From Planococcus citri (Eukaryota > Arthropoda > Insecta > Hemiptera > Pseudococcidae), in contig NC_088681.1 in the NCBI RefSeq assembly GCF_950023065.1, positions 67,738,836 to 67,802,835 of the forward strand: a DNA stretch of 64,000 bases. The letters run 5' to 3'. A program made the position numbers and the translations under genes. Shown piece after piece: positions 45,497 through 59,109 of the stretch; the first letter of the stretch is position 1; the number at the start of each line of letters is the position of its first letter. The notes below the pieces were generated by a model. It was not told the origin of the DNA and ran no database searches. It was given only the letters and a program-made list of their open reading frames with translations.

Positions 45497-48400
45497 TTAA
45501 TGTTTAAAACGGCGTTCATCTTTATACATTTTCATCTGTTCTTCAATCCAAGGAACAAATCTAGGAACATTTGCATAGATACCGGGTAAATGAGGATGGG
45601 CACATTTGATTCCCCAGCTGACGATTCCTCCAACGAACCATCTATCGGGTTGGTTCCGATGTTGGCAAAGTAATGGTCCACCAGAATCACCCTGTGAAAT
45701 TGTTAAAATATTATTAAATTTGAAGTTTTATCAGTTCAATGGGAGGAAGTGGGCATTGCCCAAGGATTACCTGGCAGGCATCTTTACCACCGTGTTCGTA
45801 ACCGGCGCAAATCATACCAGGAGAGACATTCAGGTTCCTTTTACGTAACCAGGTATTGCATAATTGTCGACTTAGTATTGGTACTTGGACTTCGTACACG
45901 GTCGGTTCGTAATCGGAAACTGGATAATTAATAAATTAGTATTTTAGTACGAAAATGAAATAGGTACTTCTTAGAATAGGTAATTTACAAAAATGAAACT
46001 TATTCTCACTTTCGTTATCTTCTCGTTTGCCCCATCCGATGACAGTGCAGTTTCGAGGAGGTTCCAAAGTGGTTGTCGCATTAGGCATACACACCGGTAA
46101 CAAATGATCGTGAAACTTTACACGATCTCTGAGCTAAATTTAAATTTAAAAAATACAATATTTTAGAGAACAGCAAACAATCAGATAGGTACTAGTTGAC
46201 TTTTTACATTAGGAATAGGTAATGTAGTACCTGGAACAAGGCTATATCGTTATCATGAGGTACTCCGACGTTATACTCAGGATGAGGAATCACTCTTTTG
46301 ATTTTCAACTTTTGTCCAAAATACGAATGCGATGATCTTCTGGTCATTCCAAGTTGTATGGTCCAGTCAAGAGGAGGATGCGATAAATTATAGCTGAAAA
46401 AAACGTTCAAATTGGAATTAGATCGAAAAAGAATCCTTTAGTATTTAAAAAAAAAATAAAGAATTTAAAATAAGTATTCATCGAAGTCTTATGAGTCATT
46501 CCTAGGTGAGCCATTTTTGACTTTTTTTTTTTTGTTTTCCATGAGAAGGACGGAAAGATGAATAAAATAGAAAATCTCGAATTCATTTTTGCCGAAGAAT
46601 TCGACTCCCTCCCTGTCAACAACAATTCAAAGATGCAGGAAAACTCGACAGAAAAAATACTTCAAAAATTTCTCGAACATCTCGTAGAAAAGTGAACGAA
46701 ATTTCGTCGTCAAATTTTGAGCCACTTACATCAACTTTCATTTAACGCGAAATGCACTCGTTTCTTTCATTCACGTTTCTTGAGAAAAAAAACACGATTT
46801 AAAAAATTTTTGAACACCCTGTAGAGAAATTGACAAATCTTCACGCTGAATTTCGAAAGACCTATCGTACGCAATCTAAAACCGGCTCGTCTTTTTCATT
46901 CGAATTATTTAAGGAAAAAATAAATTTGCAATTTTTTGAACACTCTGTAGAAAAAAATCACCAATTTTTGCGCCAAGTTTGGACAAGAACTCACGCATCA
47001 CTGATTCAAAACATCTGAAAGCATTCACATCGCTTCAAAATAGTCCCTCAATATTCATATTCCCTGAAAAAAAAGTCATGTGACCTTTTTGAACACCCTA
47101 TCGGTAAGTTAATTTTTGAAATCAATTTTTCCAGACTATTTTGATCAATTTTACATACAAAAGTAGAAATGCAGGCATTCTTTTCATTCACGTTTCTTGG
47201 ATAGTAATTTCAAAATTTTCTGAACACCGTGTACAAAAGTCGACAAATCTCTGGAGTGAATTTCAAAAGACCTATTGAACTCGACTCAAAACAGGTAAGT
47301 ATGTAATATTTCGTTTAATTCAAATTTATCTAAGAAAGAAAAGTTTTATTTGTAATTTTTTGAGCACCCTGTAGAAAAGAAAAATCCGCAAATTTTTGCA
47401 TCTTAATTCGTTCAACTTACTTCGAAGTGCTCCCCTCTTATTCATTTTTGATTCCTTGTCCCGAACCATCACTTTTTTTGGGGGGTTCACAAAATTTAAT
47501 TACCTACGTCACATATGAAAAAAATTTCGAACACAATTTTTGGGAGATAATTGATCATGCCTACCCACTTAAAAGTGAGAAAACTGTTTTTGAATTTTTC
47601 TCGAGCTTTCCAGGGAGCTCAACTTACCAAAATGATACGATTTTGGATCTATCTATTTGAAAGTTGTGTAGATAAAATAACCTAAAAGAACGATGTTCTC
47701 GTTTCTAAATGAATTTAATATGATCAATCATCGCCATTTTTTTTTTTGGAAAAAAACTTTTTTTTATTATTTTTAATGTCTATTTTAAAATTTGAAACGC
47801 AGCAGGTAAAAAAGTTATTGTTCAAGTCTGGGATCCAATATTTTACCTGCAGTCTTTGGAAGTCCCGAAAAAAGCCCAATACAGTTCCTCAGCCAATTCC
47901 ATGTCAAACAAGACTGAGTTTGGGTTTAGATCTTCTGATTTTGCTCGAAATTTGTTGATTTCATCGAATTAAGAAAGAAGGAAAATCACCAACTCCACTA
48001 AGGACAAGTGAGGGAGGATTTTTTTTCAGCAGTCATTTCCCAAAAGTTCAAAGTTGATTTTATTTTTGAAAACTCAATTTTTAAAAGCTTGTGAAATTCT
48101 GACAAGAGAACCTCTTGAGGTGTCACACTCCGATTTGAACGGGACCGCGATTTTTGGAAAGAGCATAGTCTAAAACCACCAAAACCAAATTTTCAGCTGC
48201 CCAAGTTCATTTTTCGATTTTTGGCGAATTATTGAGAATTCAAAATTGACTGTTTTCGGCGCTTTTTATACTTTTTTTAAAAAAAAAGTACGTACTTGAT
48301 CAATAAAAATGGTCAAAATGAGTCCCAAAACTAATATTAATTACCCAAATCCAAATTTCACCATTTCCAGCCAGTCTGGAGCCTCCAGCGCGATTTTTCA

Positions 48401-51400
48401 ATTCCCCCAGAATTTTGAATTTGCTCCAGAAAGCGTGAATATGCAGTTGGGCAGCTAAAAATCGAGTTGTGTATTACACTCGACTTGTTTAACAAGTTTA
48501 TCTTCATTTGAGCCGATTTTGGGAGTTGCACCTCGAGAGTGGTTTTTGACCAGCTTTTTTCAAAATTTTCAGCCATTCTGGAGCCTCCAGCGCGATTTTC
48601 AATTTCTCTAGAATTTTGAATTTGCTCCAGCCCAGTTGACCAAATGCTAGCAAATTTTGTGCTAGCGTAAATGGTGCCGGAATTTGAGACACTTTTTTAA
48701 AAAAATGCTAGCAAATCAGTTGCGATTAGGTCGCATTAGAGTAGCAGAATTGCGCACAAATAGCTAGCACGTAGCTGGCACAAAGCTAGCAAAAAGCTAG
48801 CATTTTGTTGGCACTTTGCTCTGCATTCTGCTACGTACATGCGACTAAATCGCGACTGATTTGCTAGCAATTTTTGCAAAAAGTGTCTCATATTCCGGCA
48901 CCATTTACGCTAGCGCAAATTATGCTAGCAAGAAGCTAGCATTTTGCTAGCGTAGAAAAACTTTGATCAGTAAAGTAATTACTGTTAATTAATTTTTAAA
49001 AATTCTGGGTGTTTACCTTTAACAGGTGGTAGTTTTCCAGGAAATTCCAAAAATTAGGCGACTATCCCAGCTCAGAGGTAGCATAACGCTAGCATCTTGG
49101 GATAGTATAAGAAGAGTGATGTCACTCTTCTTACTTTTCAACAAGATACCACCTTGAGCTTATATTCAACTTGATGACACACTTTATCTAAGAGTAGCAA
49201 ACTATACCATGAGAGAGATCGACGCTAGCAATTCGCTAGCATTATGCTAGCGCTTAGGTTGAAAAATCTCTTTATTAAATAAAAAATGAAGTTTTTTTTT
49301 TTTAAATAGAAAAATTGTCAAAATTTAAAATTTGAAAATGAAGTATCAAACAAACCATGAAAATGAAAAATTTCAAAAACATTTGAACAACATTTTAGTC
49401 CACGGCAATGGGAGTAATTGCACCCCCTGCCGATCCTCCGGGACAACTTTTTCCTTAAAGGGGACATCCTAAGGAACATTTTAAAGCAAACTTGCTGAAA
49501 AAAAATTGGCCTTACTTACAAAATGGCGGCAATTTTGATTGAAAGCTCAGCCGAAATCGCAGATTTCGCGTTTCAACATAGGATGTGCACGAAATTTTTC
49601 AAACCTTACAAATGTAGATCGAAAGATCATGCAAAAATTCATCACCTGTCAAAATTTCAAGTGGTAAAGTACCTTTTTCGATTTTTGGTGAATTTTCAAA
49701 AATCAAATTTTGGCCAAAATGTGAGAAAAAATCAAAATTTTACCAAATTGACCAAGAAACCTGACATTTGGGATATACCCTATTTTCGACATGCCAAATC
49801 GATGGGAAACGGTTTCAACTTGTTTTGAGCAGTTCTGGAGCCTCCAGCAGATTTTTGAAACTCAAATTGAAGTTGTAAAGCTCAAATTTATTCTGAAAAC
49901 TAATTTCAATACGCTACGAAGTACTGCAGGTGAATTTCAAGTCGTTTTGGAGCCTCCAGCGACTCTTTGAAAATTCCTGAAGCCTCCAGCAGATTTTTGA
50001 AACTTTAAATTTTCACAAAATTTCATCAAACTGAGATGGAGAGTCGAAATTCATTCTGCAAACTAATTTTAATACGCTACGAAGTCGACTGCTTGTGGAT
50101 TTCAAGTCGTTTTGGAGCCTCCACCGAATTTTCGAAGGTTGTATGGCGTTTTTTGGAAAATTGGAATTTCCTAAAAGTAGCTGGAAGCTTCAAAACCATT
50201 TGAAACCTGCGAAGTAAATTTCAGCTTGCCAACTCCAATTGATTAATTAATGTTGTGGGAATTTCAAGTTTCAAAAGCCTACTGGAGGCTCTAAAATGAC
50301 TTGAACCCACCTGAAGTCGTCTTCAGAGGGTGTTAAAATTGGAGTATAGAGTAAACTACAGCTTTCCATGTCCATTTGATGAAATTTTGTTGTCCCCTTT
50401 AAGAAAAAAGTTGCCCCAGAAGATCGGCGGGGGGGGGGGGGGGGTGCAATTACTCCTATTGTCATATGCAGGAATATTTTTAATGATTTTTGTATGCGCG
50501 CTGAGGGATGGAAAAGATACTTGCTCGCATTTTGCTACAATAAATAACGCAAAAAAAGGTTTATTGGTGAGAAATGCGTAAGATCTGGTAGCACGTTCCT
50601 ATCATTTGACTACAAAGAAAACGCCAAGTCACCAGATGCAGAAACTAGAGATATGCTTACATTTTTCTAGAGCCAGATGGCTAAGTAAATGCTAGCTCAG
50701 AGATGCAAGAATATTACCTGAAGTTTCCTATCATAAAACTGTGAGCAGGTACATATTAGTCAGTGATACGCTGACATTAAGCGAGCAGGTATAGAGTGAG
50801 GCAAAAGCTAGCTGAGATATGCGAGAATATTGCTTGAACTTTCTTGGCATAGAATTGCAAGCAAGTATCCATCAGTGATACGCTAGCATCAGGCGAGCAT
50901 GTATGAAATGAAGTAAAAGCTAGCTGCGATATGCGAGAATATTGCTTGAACTGTCCTAGCATAGAACTGCGAGCAAGTATCGGCCAGTAATACGCTAGCA
51001 TAAGGCGAGCAAGTTAAAGTGAAGTAAAAGCTAGCTGAGAGTCGCTGGAAAACAGCTCGAAAATTGCTAGAATTGAATTTGCTAGCAAAAAACTGCAAGA
51101 AAATCGCTTACTTTTAGCGAGACAATTATTGCTGGCCACAAAAAGCGAGTAAATTGCTAGCAACTTATCAAAACGCGAATAAAACGCTAGCTTTTTGCTA
51201 GCATGTGGTCAACTGGGAGAAGGCGTGAATATGAAGTTGGGCAGCTAAAAATCGAGTTGTGTATTATACTCGACCTGTCTAACGAGTTTATCCACATTTG
51301 AGCCGATTTCCGGAGTAAACTTGATTTTTTGGGTTTTTTAATTTTGAAAAAAGCTGGCCAAAAAGCCACTTTTGAGGTGTCACTCTCAAAATCGACTCAA

Positions 51401-54400
51401 ATGTGGTTAAACTCGTTATAAAGGACGAGTATAATACACAACTCGATTTGTAGCTGCCTAACTTCATATTCACGCCTTCTGGAGCAAATTAAAAATTCTG
51501 GAGAAATTGAAAAATCGCGCTGGAGGCTCTTGAATGGCTGGAAATGGTGAAATTTGGATTTGGGTAATTAATATTAGTTTTGGGTCTTATTTTGACCATT
51601 TTTATTGATCAAGTACCTAGGTACTTTTTTTAAAAAAAAAAAAAAAAAAAACATAAATCGCCAAGAACAGTCAATTTTGAATTTTCAAAAATTCGCCAAA
51701 AATCGAAAAATGAACTTGGGAAGCTGAAAATTTGGGTTTAGGGGTTTTAGACTATGCTCTTTCCAAAAATCGCTGTCCCGTTCAAATTGGAGTGTGACAC
51801 CTCAAGAGGTTCCCTTGTGAGGTTATATTTTGAAAATTTGTAAAAAAAAAAAAAAAATGTATGAAGCATGAATTTTCATGATATTTAGAACTATAAACTT
51901 TTCGTGAGGTGGTTCGCAAAAACGTAGGGGAAGGGGCAACAGGGCCTCAATCTTTTGGCAAAATGTAACAAAATAGGTATCAAGTATGACTTCGTTTCAT
52001 ACGTTTTAAAAGACACCTAAACAATTTTCTAAACATTTTGAAAAAATCGTGTGGCGTAAATCAAGTTTTAGCCAGCATGGAAATAATTCGAATGTAATGC
52101 TAAGAAAATAAAGGAGGGTGGTATCTTGGCTCCTTTGAATGACTGAATTGAGCTACATACTAACTATATATGTCACATCTCATTTTACATTTTTTTTTTT
52201 TTACGTTTCGGCCAAAAGGTCTTTGTACGCCCATCTTTCCCCAAGTATTTGCATACCCTATCACAAAACCTTCAATGTCATTAAAATGTTTGCTTCATTT
52301 AACTTCCTGGATTTTTTCCCCTTCAAATCTTTAAATTATAGCTTCAAAATCTGTCAAGTTATTGAAAATTGAGTCTTCAAAATAAAAGCCCAGCTTCAAA
52401 TTTTTGAGATTTTTGGGAATTTGGGGAAATCAATGAACGATGTTGGAGGGGATCAATCCAGAAAATACGTTGATATTCGTATTCAACGCTCCCAAAAAGT
52501 AAATAAACCACATGTTACATAACTTTTTCAATTTTCAGAAAATTCAGGTAATCAAGGCTGAGCAGGGGGGGAGTTGGAGGTCCAATCAAAAAAATGACTT
52601 GGTATTCATGTTCATGCAGTTTTTGAAGACATATCAAACGATATATCACACGATATTTAAATTTTTTTCAATGTTGACCAAAATTTTGGGGCTCTGTGGT
52701 CTTTCTCTATACTCCCCCCCCCCCCATACATAGTTGTAAATATCATAATAGGTCACGTTTCTTGCTTTTTTACTTCAAATTTTCAAATTAGGGTATTCTT
52801 GGGGTAAGATATTGAAGCATTCTTCAAGAAAAACTCTATTTTAGGGTAACCTTCCCCCCTGGAGCCCAAAATTTTTTGAAAAAATTAGACTCACGTCTCT
52901 TCTATATATTTTGGGTGGTAGATATCAAAATGTTTCATTCAGAAATCGTTGAAGCATGATTTTTCCACTGAAAAACCCTTTTTTATGTCAATGTGGGCAA
53001 GATGGTGGGGAGGGGGAAAATTTTTGGTGTCAATCATTTTTTATAGAGGTACCCAGCAGTGTCTAATTAAAATTTCAAAAATCCGAGGACACGAGCATTT
53101 CATCCATCTTACCCCAACTTTTAAAAATTGACTAAATATTTTGAAACTACTTTCAGTCTTCCCACACCCCCTCCCCTCCATCTTTCTTAGTTTAGGGGAA
53201 TCACAATAAAATGTGGAGCGAAGTCAGAGCAATACCTGAACCCAAAACCTGCCTGATTTGAACATGGAATGACCGAAGACTCATTTAGAAGATACGTATC
53301 ACCAAAAATACGGAAATAAAGTCATATCAATACTTACTGTCCTACACAATGAGCAGCAGACATGACCCACTGATCACTTATCAGAACACCGGCGCAATAA
53401 AATATTTCCATAGGTCCACCCAAGATGGCAGCTAAAAACGGCCAATCACCTGGATTCGAGGGAACACCGCCAACAATTCGGGTACTCGGATATCCTAACG
53501 ATTGTTTACGTACTCCACATTCTACATTCGTTTGAAGAAGAAGAAAAAACCATACACACAATAATTATTAAATTCAATCAATTAAAAGTACGTACCTATA
53601 TCTACATAATACAAAACTCATCGTCATCAACGATGAATACAGATGAGTTCATTATAGAAATATAACCACGAAGGTAATAAGTAAGTATCAGTACAATAAT
53701 GGTACCTAAGAGAATACACATTGAAAAAAAAAGGGTGCAAAAGCGTGCCACGTCGTATATTATACAAAAGTGCAAAAAAGTGCATTAGTAAAATGGCACA
53801 AACCCTGTTTCACGTTTGTTTTAAGGCTGCAAAGAAACAAAAACGTATTAATCGTACAAGGTAGGTACCTACACGTTTGAAAAAAAAACACAGACAGGAA
53901 AACGCGAACACGTTGGAAACCCATATACCCACTCGACTATATAGAGAGAGAGTGAGATAAAAATAATAATTTAAAAAAAAAACGAATAAAAGCAAAATGC
54001 TTACCATACGAGGAACAAAGGGCTCTTACAGTCGGATAATGGCCATTGTTTTGGCAATTTTTCAGATCGTGAAATAACATTATTTTATTTTTCTCCACGT
54101 TCTCTTTGTTATACTGAATGTATTGGATCTGAGTGTTTTCGCTCTTGTTTTGCAAATCAGTATGATTCAAATATCTAATAAAAAACCATTTTAACATATC
54201 ATGTACGTGTACCTTCGCTTTCGGTTTGGTCGAGGAGATGGATCGTTATATATGCTCACTTGTATCCTAGTAGTTCGCAGATCAGCTGGGGTGAGTTTTG
54301 TTGATCCCATTCTCTGATGCAAGCTGTTCTAAAGGCTTTGTCTTCGGCTACGAATACTTCAACGTTACCAGATCCTACATCGCCCATTTGCTCGTCTAGA

Positions 54401-55596
54401 CGTACTGTGTGACATATCGAAATGTTTAATTAATCAAACAGTAGTCCCAGTTTCATCACACAAGCAGTCAGTACCAAATTATTTGCCTAGAATTAAAAGA
54501 AACGTACCACAATTTCGTTCGTCTTGACCCCAAGGGCAATTAAGAACTCCGTCACAGATATGAGAAGTGGCGATACATTGTCCCATGCCGCAATGTAATT
54601 GACCTGTTAATCAACAAGATCGTCGAGACATTTGTACAATATTTACACGATAATTTTCTCAGCTGGAAAGAGAAGTACCTACCTGGACATTGTTTGCAGT
54701 TCAATTCGTCTGTTTCGTCTTCGCAATCGATATGACCATCGCATCTCCAATCTTGTGGAATGCATCTGCGTTGGTCGCATTTGAAACCGTCGACGCAGGC
54801 TAATTAATTCAAAAATTAATTTGTAATATGAAGAGGTGTTTCGTTTATTGTTGAAGAATTTCGTGGCGAAAATACACACCTGCTATACTTTCTTGCTCTT
54901 CGAACAATTTCATTTCATTGTGACCGATACACTCTTCTGTACTGTTATGAGATGGGCACCAAGAACAGTCGAATTTCTCTGGAAACTGCAGTCCAAATAT
55001 TTCTAAGAATATGCCACATCTTCTTTGCGTTTCTGCAAACAAAAAAATATACAAATTAGATACCTAAGATTTTATTTTACAGTGAAAATCTTTGGAAATC
55101 ATAAATATATTTTTGAGCAAAATTTTCAACTTCAGCTTTGATTTTTGTACCAAAAGTAATTCCAGGTCTTTAAGTATGATTTTCAAAAATGAGAAAATTA
55201 AAATAAAATCGATTTTTTATAGATTTGCAAATTTGGAAATGTAATACGATGTTCCCACAAAATACCTATTTACCTAATTTCGGCTTCAAAAAAAAAAGTC
55301 ATTCTAAAATGAATGATGGCAAATTTTCAAAGAAAAGAAATAAACTTCAACAAAAATCTAAAAATTAAATTAGACGGCGATATTTCGATCAAATCATAAC
55401 GTTTCTAAAAAAACAAATTCTGTTTAAAAAAAATAGACTCGAGTACCCCAAATGCTTCATTTTTAAATACGTGTAAGTATTATTTCACTTGATCGGGAGA
55501 AAAGGAATACCAGAAGGCGTATATTCCAGGCATTCACTAAATTTACATTCAGAATTTGATTTTGGATAAAGCGTAGGCGAGAGAAAAGGTTGCAAT
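45497..55596 (-). CDS. Corin-like mosaic serine protease (5' incomplete)
   Basis: Eleven minus-strand exons join in phase: 55,596-55,511; 55,032-54,880; 54,799-54,683; 54,603-54,508; 54,404-54,260; 54,174-54,005; 53,521-53,338; 46,393-46,231; 46,133-46,010; 45,919-45,771; 45,691-45,497. The first is least certain. In order they give the end of a Frizzled domain (ETQRRCGIFLEIFGLQFPE, FDCSWC), two LDL-receptor A domains (CDGHIDCEDETDELNC; CDGVLNCPWGQDERNC), an SRCR domain (VEVF, FRTACIREWD, CELLGYKY, ending CSSYECG), and a trypsin domain with activation site STR|IVGG. The triad is intact: His in SAAHC, Asp in NDIAL, Ser in GDSGGP; Asp in KDACQGDSGG predicts cleavage after Arg/Lys. This order is that of Corin, a type II membrane protease; the cytoplasmic and membrane part was not found and should lie to the right. 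The 6.9 kb intron holds two nested foldback elements. Confidence 0.9.
48640..49250. repeat. GCTAGCA-rich palindromic block, left
   Basis: GCTAGC or GCTAGCA recurs more than fifteen times. The block itself has inverted halves (AAAAATGCTAGCAAATCAGT and its inverse, and GTGCCGGAATTTGAGACAC / TATTCCGGCACC). Its partner at 50,650-51,205 lies on the other side of the nested element. GCTAGC is its own reverse complement. Confidence 0.8.
49402..50470. mobile_element. Nested, internally deleted CCGGCATATG-type element
   Basis: The left end CAATGGGAGTAATTGCACCC and the right end GGGTGCAATTACTCCTATTG with GTCATATG match the ends of the 40,788 and 57,061 elements. The right arm is mostly missing, so only about 80 bp pair at the right end. 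It lies inside the 48,103-51,817 element, so it inserted later. Confidence 0.8.
50650..51205. repeat. GCTAGC-rich block, right
   Basis: About 120 bp units starting AAAGCTAGCTGAGATATGCG are repeated three times (about 50,807; 50,917; 51,026) with changes, each containing GCGAGCA and TACGCTAGCAT. It is the counterpart of 48,640-49,250. Confidence 0.75.
51818..53337. other. Rest of the large Corin-like intron
   Basis: No exon is found. The part 52,850-53,115 matches one arm of the 28,359-type foldback element (GGTACCCAGCAGTGT, ATCCGAGGACACGAGCATTT) and is a degraded solo arm. Confidence 0.55.
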
Positions 55597-57060
55597 CTGT
55601 TTTTAAAAATAGGTAGTTAGGGAAAAAATAAGAAAAAAATGTTCAAGGCATTGATGCATTACATTTTAAGTAGATACACCTACACTTTTACATATTTTTC
55701 TCTCAACATCTCGGTTATATTTGTACCGAAGTAACCTTTTTTTATTCTTTAGGTAAATTTTACTCATGGTAGGTACCTAATGGTTCAAGGATGTGAAAAA
55801 TTCATATTGCCCTTGACTTTGTTTGTAAGCTTGTCCAATGAAGTTGAGATTTCTAATTTTTGTTCGAAATATTCCAAAAACAAAGCCGCCTGGAGATGAA
55901 CTAATCACACAGTTCAGGTGAAAATTTTTTAATTTTTTTTCTTCGTATCTTAAGTTTTTTTTAAATTCATTTTTTAGGGTGCAAAAATTGAAAAAAATCA
56001 ATTTTTTGCCATCATTAATCCATTTGAGATGAACTTTCTAAAATTTAGCTCAAAATATCTCAAAATTGAAGCCTCAAAACAAAAACCAAAATCTGATCAA
56101 AATTTTGTAATTTAGCTTTCTCTTCGTTTTTTTTTTTTGTAAAATCTTCAATATTGCTTATTCAAAAATTGATTCTTCACGATCGAAATATTGAAAGAAG
56201 CTTTCAACTTCTCACTGAAGAAAACCATTGGTGGCGGTGGGGGCGGAGGGGGGGATGAGAAAGATTCTAACAAACAAAATTGTAGAGAAATAAAATTACA
56301 CAGCATAAACTTCCCCACCTGTGCAAAATCATCAGTCCATCTCAGGTTTTAAAAAATCAAAAAACTAAAAAATAACAATTTATGTATTAAAAAATTGTGC
56401 ATTTTTAGGTCAGAATTCTTCTTAATACGAGTAATTCCAATATCATTGATTTCTTCCACCTTGGGGGGGCTTTATACATACAAGGAGAACAAATTTGACT
56501 ATTTTGAATGCTCATTTTTTTGTGTTTTTATGCCATAAAGGCATTCTCAATACATTTTAACGAAGTATACATATTTTTAAACTAATACTCTAGCTTTTCA
56601 ATTTATTTTTAAGTATACCATTCTCGACACATTTTAACAATGTTTTGTGCAGTTTTTACAGAATTTCGTCAACATTTATTGAAGTTTGGTCACTTTTTTA
56701 CAATTTTCAAAGATTTTAATAATTTTTTTAAAAGTTGTAAGATCACTTTTGTTAGGTTTTTGGACAATGTTATGCGAAATTTCCACTGAATTTGCCAAAA
56801 ATTTGCTAACATTTACTTAAGCAGTTTTTTTTTTTTATTTTTAATGATTTTGATTTTTTTTAAATGTGATTTTAAAAATGTTTTAATAATGTTTCGAGTT
56901 GATTTCACTACAGATGTTACCAATAATTGTAAAAATTTGGTCAATTTATTTGCAGTATTCATAAATTTCAATGCCCCTTGTGCGAGTTTTAGTCTTATTT
57001 TTTACACGTTTCGACAATGTTTTGAGCAGATTTTCATAAATTACCAAACATTTACTTAGT
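55597..57060. other. Interval right of the last Corin-like exon found
   Basis: No further exon could be supported. The first Frizzled half and the transmembrane exon expected from the family are not evident here on the minus strand. Confidence 0.4.
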
Positions 57061-59109
57061 CCGGCATATGACAATAGGAGTAATTGCACCCACCCCCCAC
57101 CGATCCTCCGGAACAACTTTTTTCTTAAAGGGGACATCCTAAGGAACATTTTAAAGCAAACTTGCCCAAAAAAAAGTTGGCCTTGGTTACAAAATGGCGG
57201 CCATTTTTATTGACAGGTCAGCCGAAACCGCAGATTTTGAGTTTCAACATAGGACTTGCTCGAAAATTTTTAAACTTTACAAAGTTAGATCGAAAGATCA
57301 TGCAAAAATTTATCACCTCTCAAAATTTCAAGTGCTAAAGTGCGTTTTTCGATTTTTGGTGAATTTTTGAAAATCCAATTTAAGCCAAAAATGAGGGAAA
57401 AAATCAAAATTTTACCAAATTGACCATGAAAGCTGAAATTTGGGATATACCCTATTTTCGACATGCCAAATCGATTGGAAATGGTTTCAACCCGTTTTGA
57501 GCAGTTCTGGAGCCTCCAGCCGATTTTTGAAACTCGAAATTCCCACAAAATTCCATCTAATTGGAGTTGTAAAGCTGAAATTATTCTAAAAACTAATTTC
57601 AATACGCTACGAAGTTGACTGCTGGTGGATTTCAAGTAGTTCTGGAGCCTCCAGCGAATTTTTGAAAATTCCTGAACCCTCCAGCAGATTTTTTAAACTT
57701 TAAATTTTCACAAAATTTCATCAAATGGAGATGGAAAGCTGAAATTTACTCTACACTCCAATTTTAACACCCTCTGAAGACGACTTCAGGTGGGTTCAAG
57801 TTATTTTAGAGCCTCCAGCGAATTTTTTGAAAATTACTAGAGCCTCCAGCAGATTTTTGAAGATTTAAATTTTCACCAAATGTCATCAAATGGAGATGGA
57901 AAGGAGAAACTTACTCTACACTCCATTTTTAACACCCTCTGAAGACGACTTCAGGTAAGATCAAGTCATTTTAGAGCCTCCAGCGACATTTTTGAAAACT
58001 ACTGGAGCCTCCAGTAGATTTTTGAAAGTTGAAATTTCCCCAAAATTTCATCAAACTGAGATGAAGAGTCGAAATTCATTCTGCAAACTAATTTCAGTAC
58101 CTTACGAAGTTGACTGCTGGTGGATTTCAAGTCGTTTTGGAGCCTCCAGCGACTTTTTGAAAGGTTGTATGGCGTTTTTTTGGAAAATTGAAATTTCCTG
58201 AAAGTAGCTGGAAGGTTCAAAACCATTTAAAACTACCATGTAGTCTGCGAAGTAAATTTCACCTTGCCAACTCCATTTGATAAATAAATGTTGCGGGAAT
58301 TTCAAGTTTCAAAAATCTACTGGAGGCTCCAGTAATTTTCAAAAAAGTTGCTGGAGGCTCTAAAATGACTTGAACCCACCTGAAGTCTTCTTCAGAGGGT
58401 GTTAAAATTGGAGTGTAGAGTAAATTTTAGCTTTCCATCTCCATTTGATGAAATTTTGTGAAAATTTAAATTTTCAAAAATCTGCTGGAGGGTTCAGGAA
58501 TTTTCAAAAATTCGCTGGAGGCTCCAGAACTACTTGAAATCCACCAGCGGTCAACTTCGTAACGTATTGAAATTAGTTTTTAGAATAAATTTCAGCTTTA
58601 CAACTCCAATTTGATGGAATTTTGTGGGAATTTCGAGTTTCAAAAATCTGCTGGAGGCTCCAGAACTGCTCAAAACGGGTTGAAACTGTTTCCAATCGAT
58701 TTGGCATGTCGAAAATAGGGTATACTCCAAATTTCAGCGTTTTTGGTCAATTTGGTAACATTTTGATTTTTTCCCCTCATTTTTGGCCTAAATTGGATTT
58801 TCAAAAATTCACCAAAAATCGAAAAACGCACTTTAGTACTTGAAATTTCGACAGGTGATAAATTTTTGCATGATCTTTCGATCTACCTTTGTAAGGTTTG
58901 AAAAATTTCGTGCAAGTCCTATGTTGGAACGCAAAATCTGCGATTTCGGCTGACCTTCCAATCAAAATGGCCGCCATTTTGTAACTAAGGCCAACTTTTT
59001 TTTGGGCAAGTTTGCTTTAAAATGTTCCTTAGGATATCTCCTTCAAGAAAAAAGTTGTCCCGGAGGATCTGCTGGGGGTGCAATTACTCCTATTGTCATA
59101 ATATGCCCG
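57061..59109. mobile_element. 2.05 kb palindromic CCGGCATATG element
   Basis: CCGGCATATGACAATAGGAG at the left and its inverse (with a small ATA insertion) ending at 59,109 begin arms pairing close to the centre (~58,090). The internal order is the same as in 40,788-42,975: CGATCCTCCGG, GGGGACATCCTAAGGAACAT, AAATGGCGGCCATTTT, then GGAGCCTCCAGC words. No transposase. Confidence 0.9.

Larger units (their letters stand above)
48103..51817. mobile_element. 3.7 kb foldback element in a Corin-like intron
   Basis: CAAGAGAACCTCTTGAGGTG at 48,103 and its near-inverse ending at 51,817 (CAAGGGAACCTCTTGAGGTG on the minus strand) start paired arms with TCAAATCGGAGTGTGACACC-type sequence, TTTTTCGATTTTTGGCGAAT and CTGGAGCCTCCAGCGCGATT. 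The element is split by a second element at 49,402-50,470. A third copy starts at 62,771. No transposase. Confidence 0.85.

Noticed and set aside
45606..45931. Plus-strand ORFs near 45.6-45.9 kb
   Set aside because: They are antisense shadows of the protease exons with GDSGGP and DACQ.
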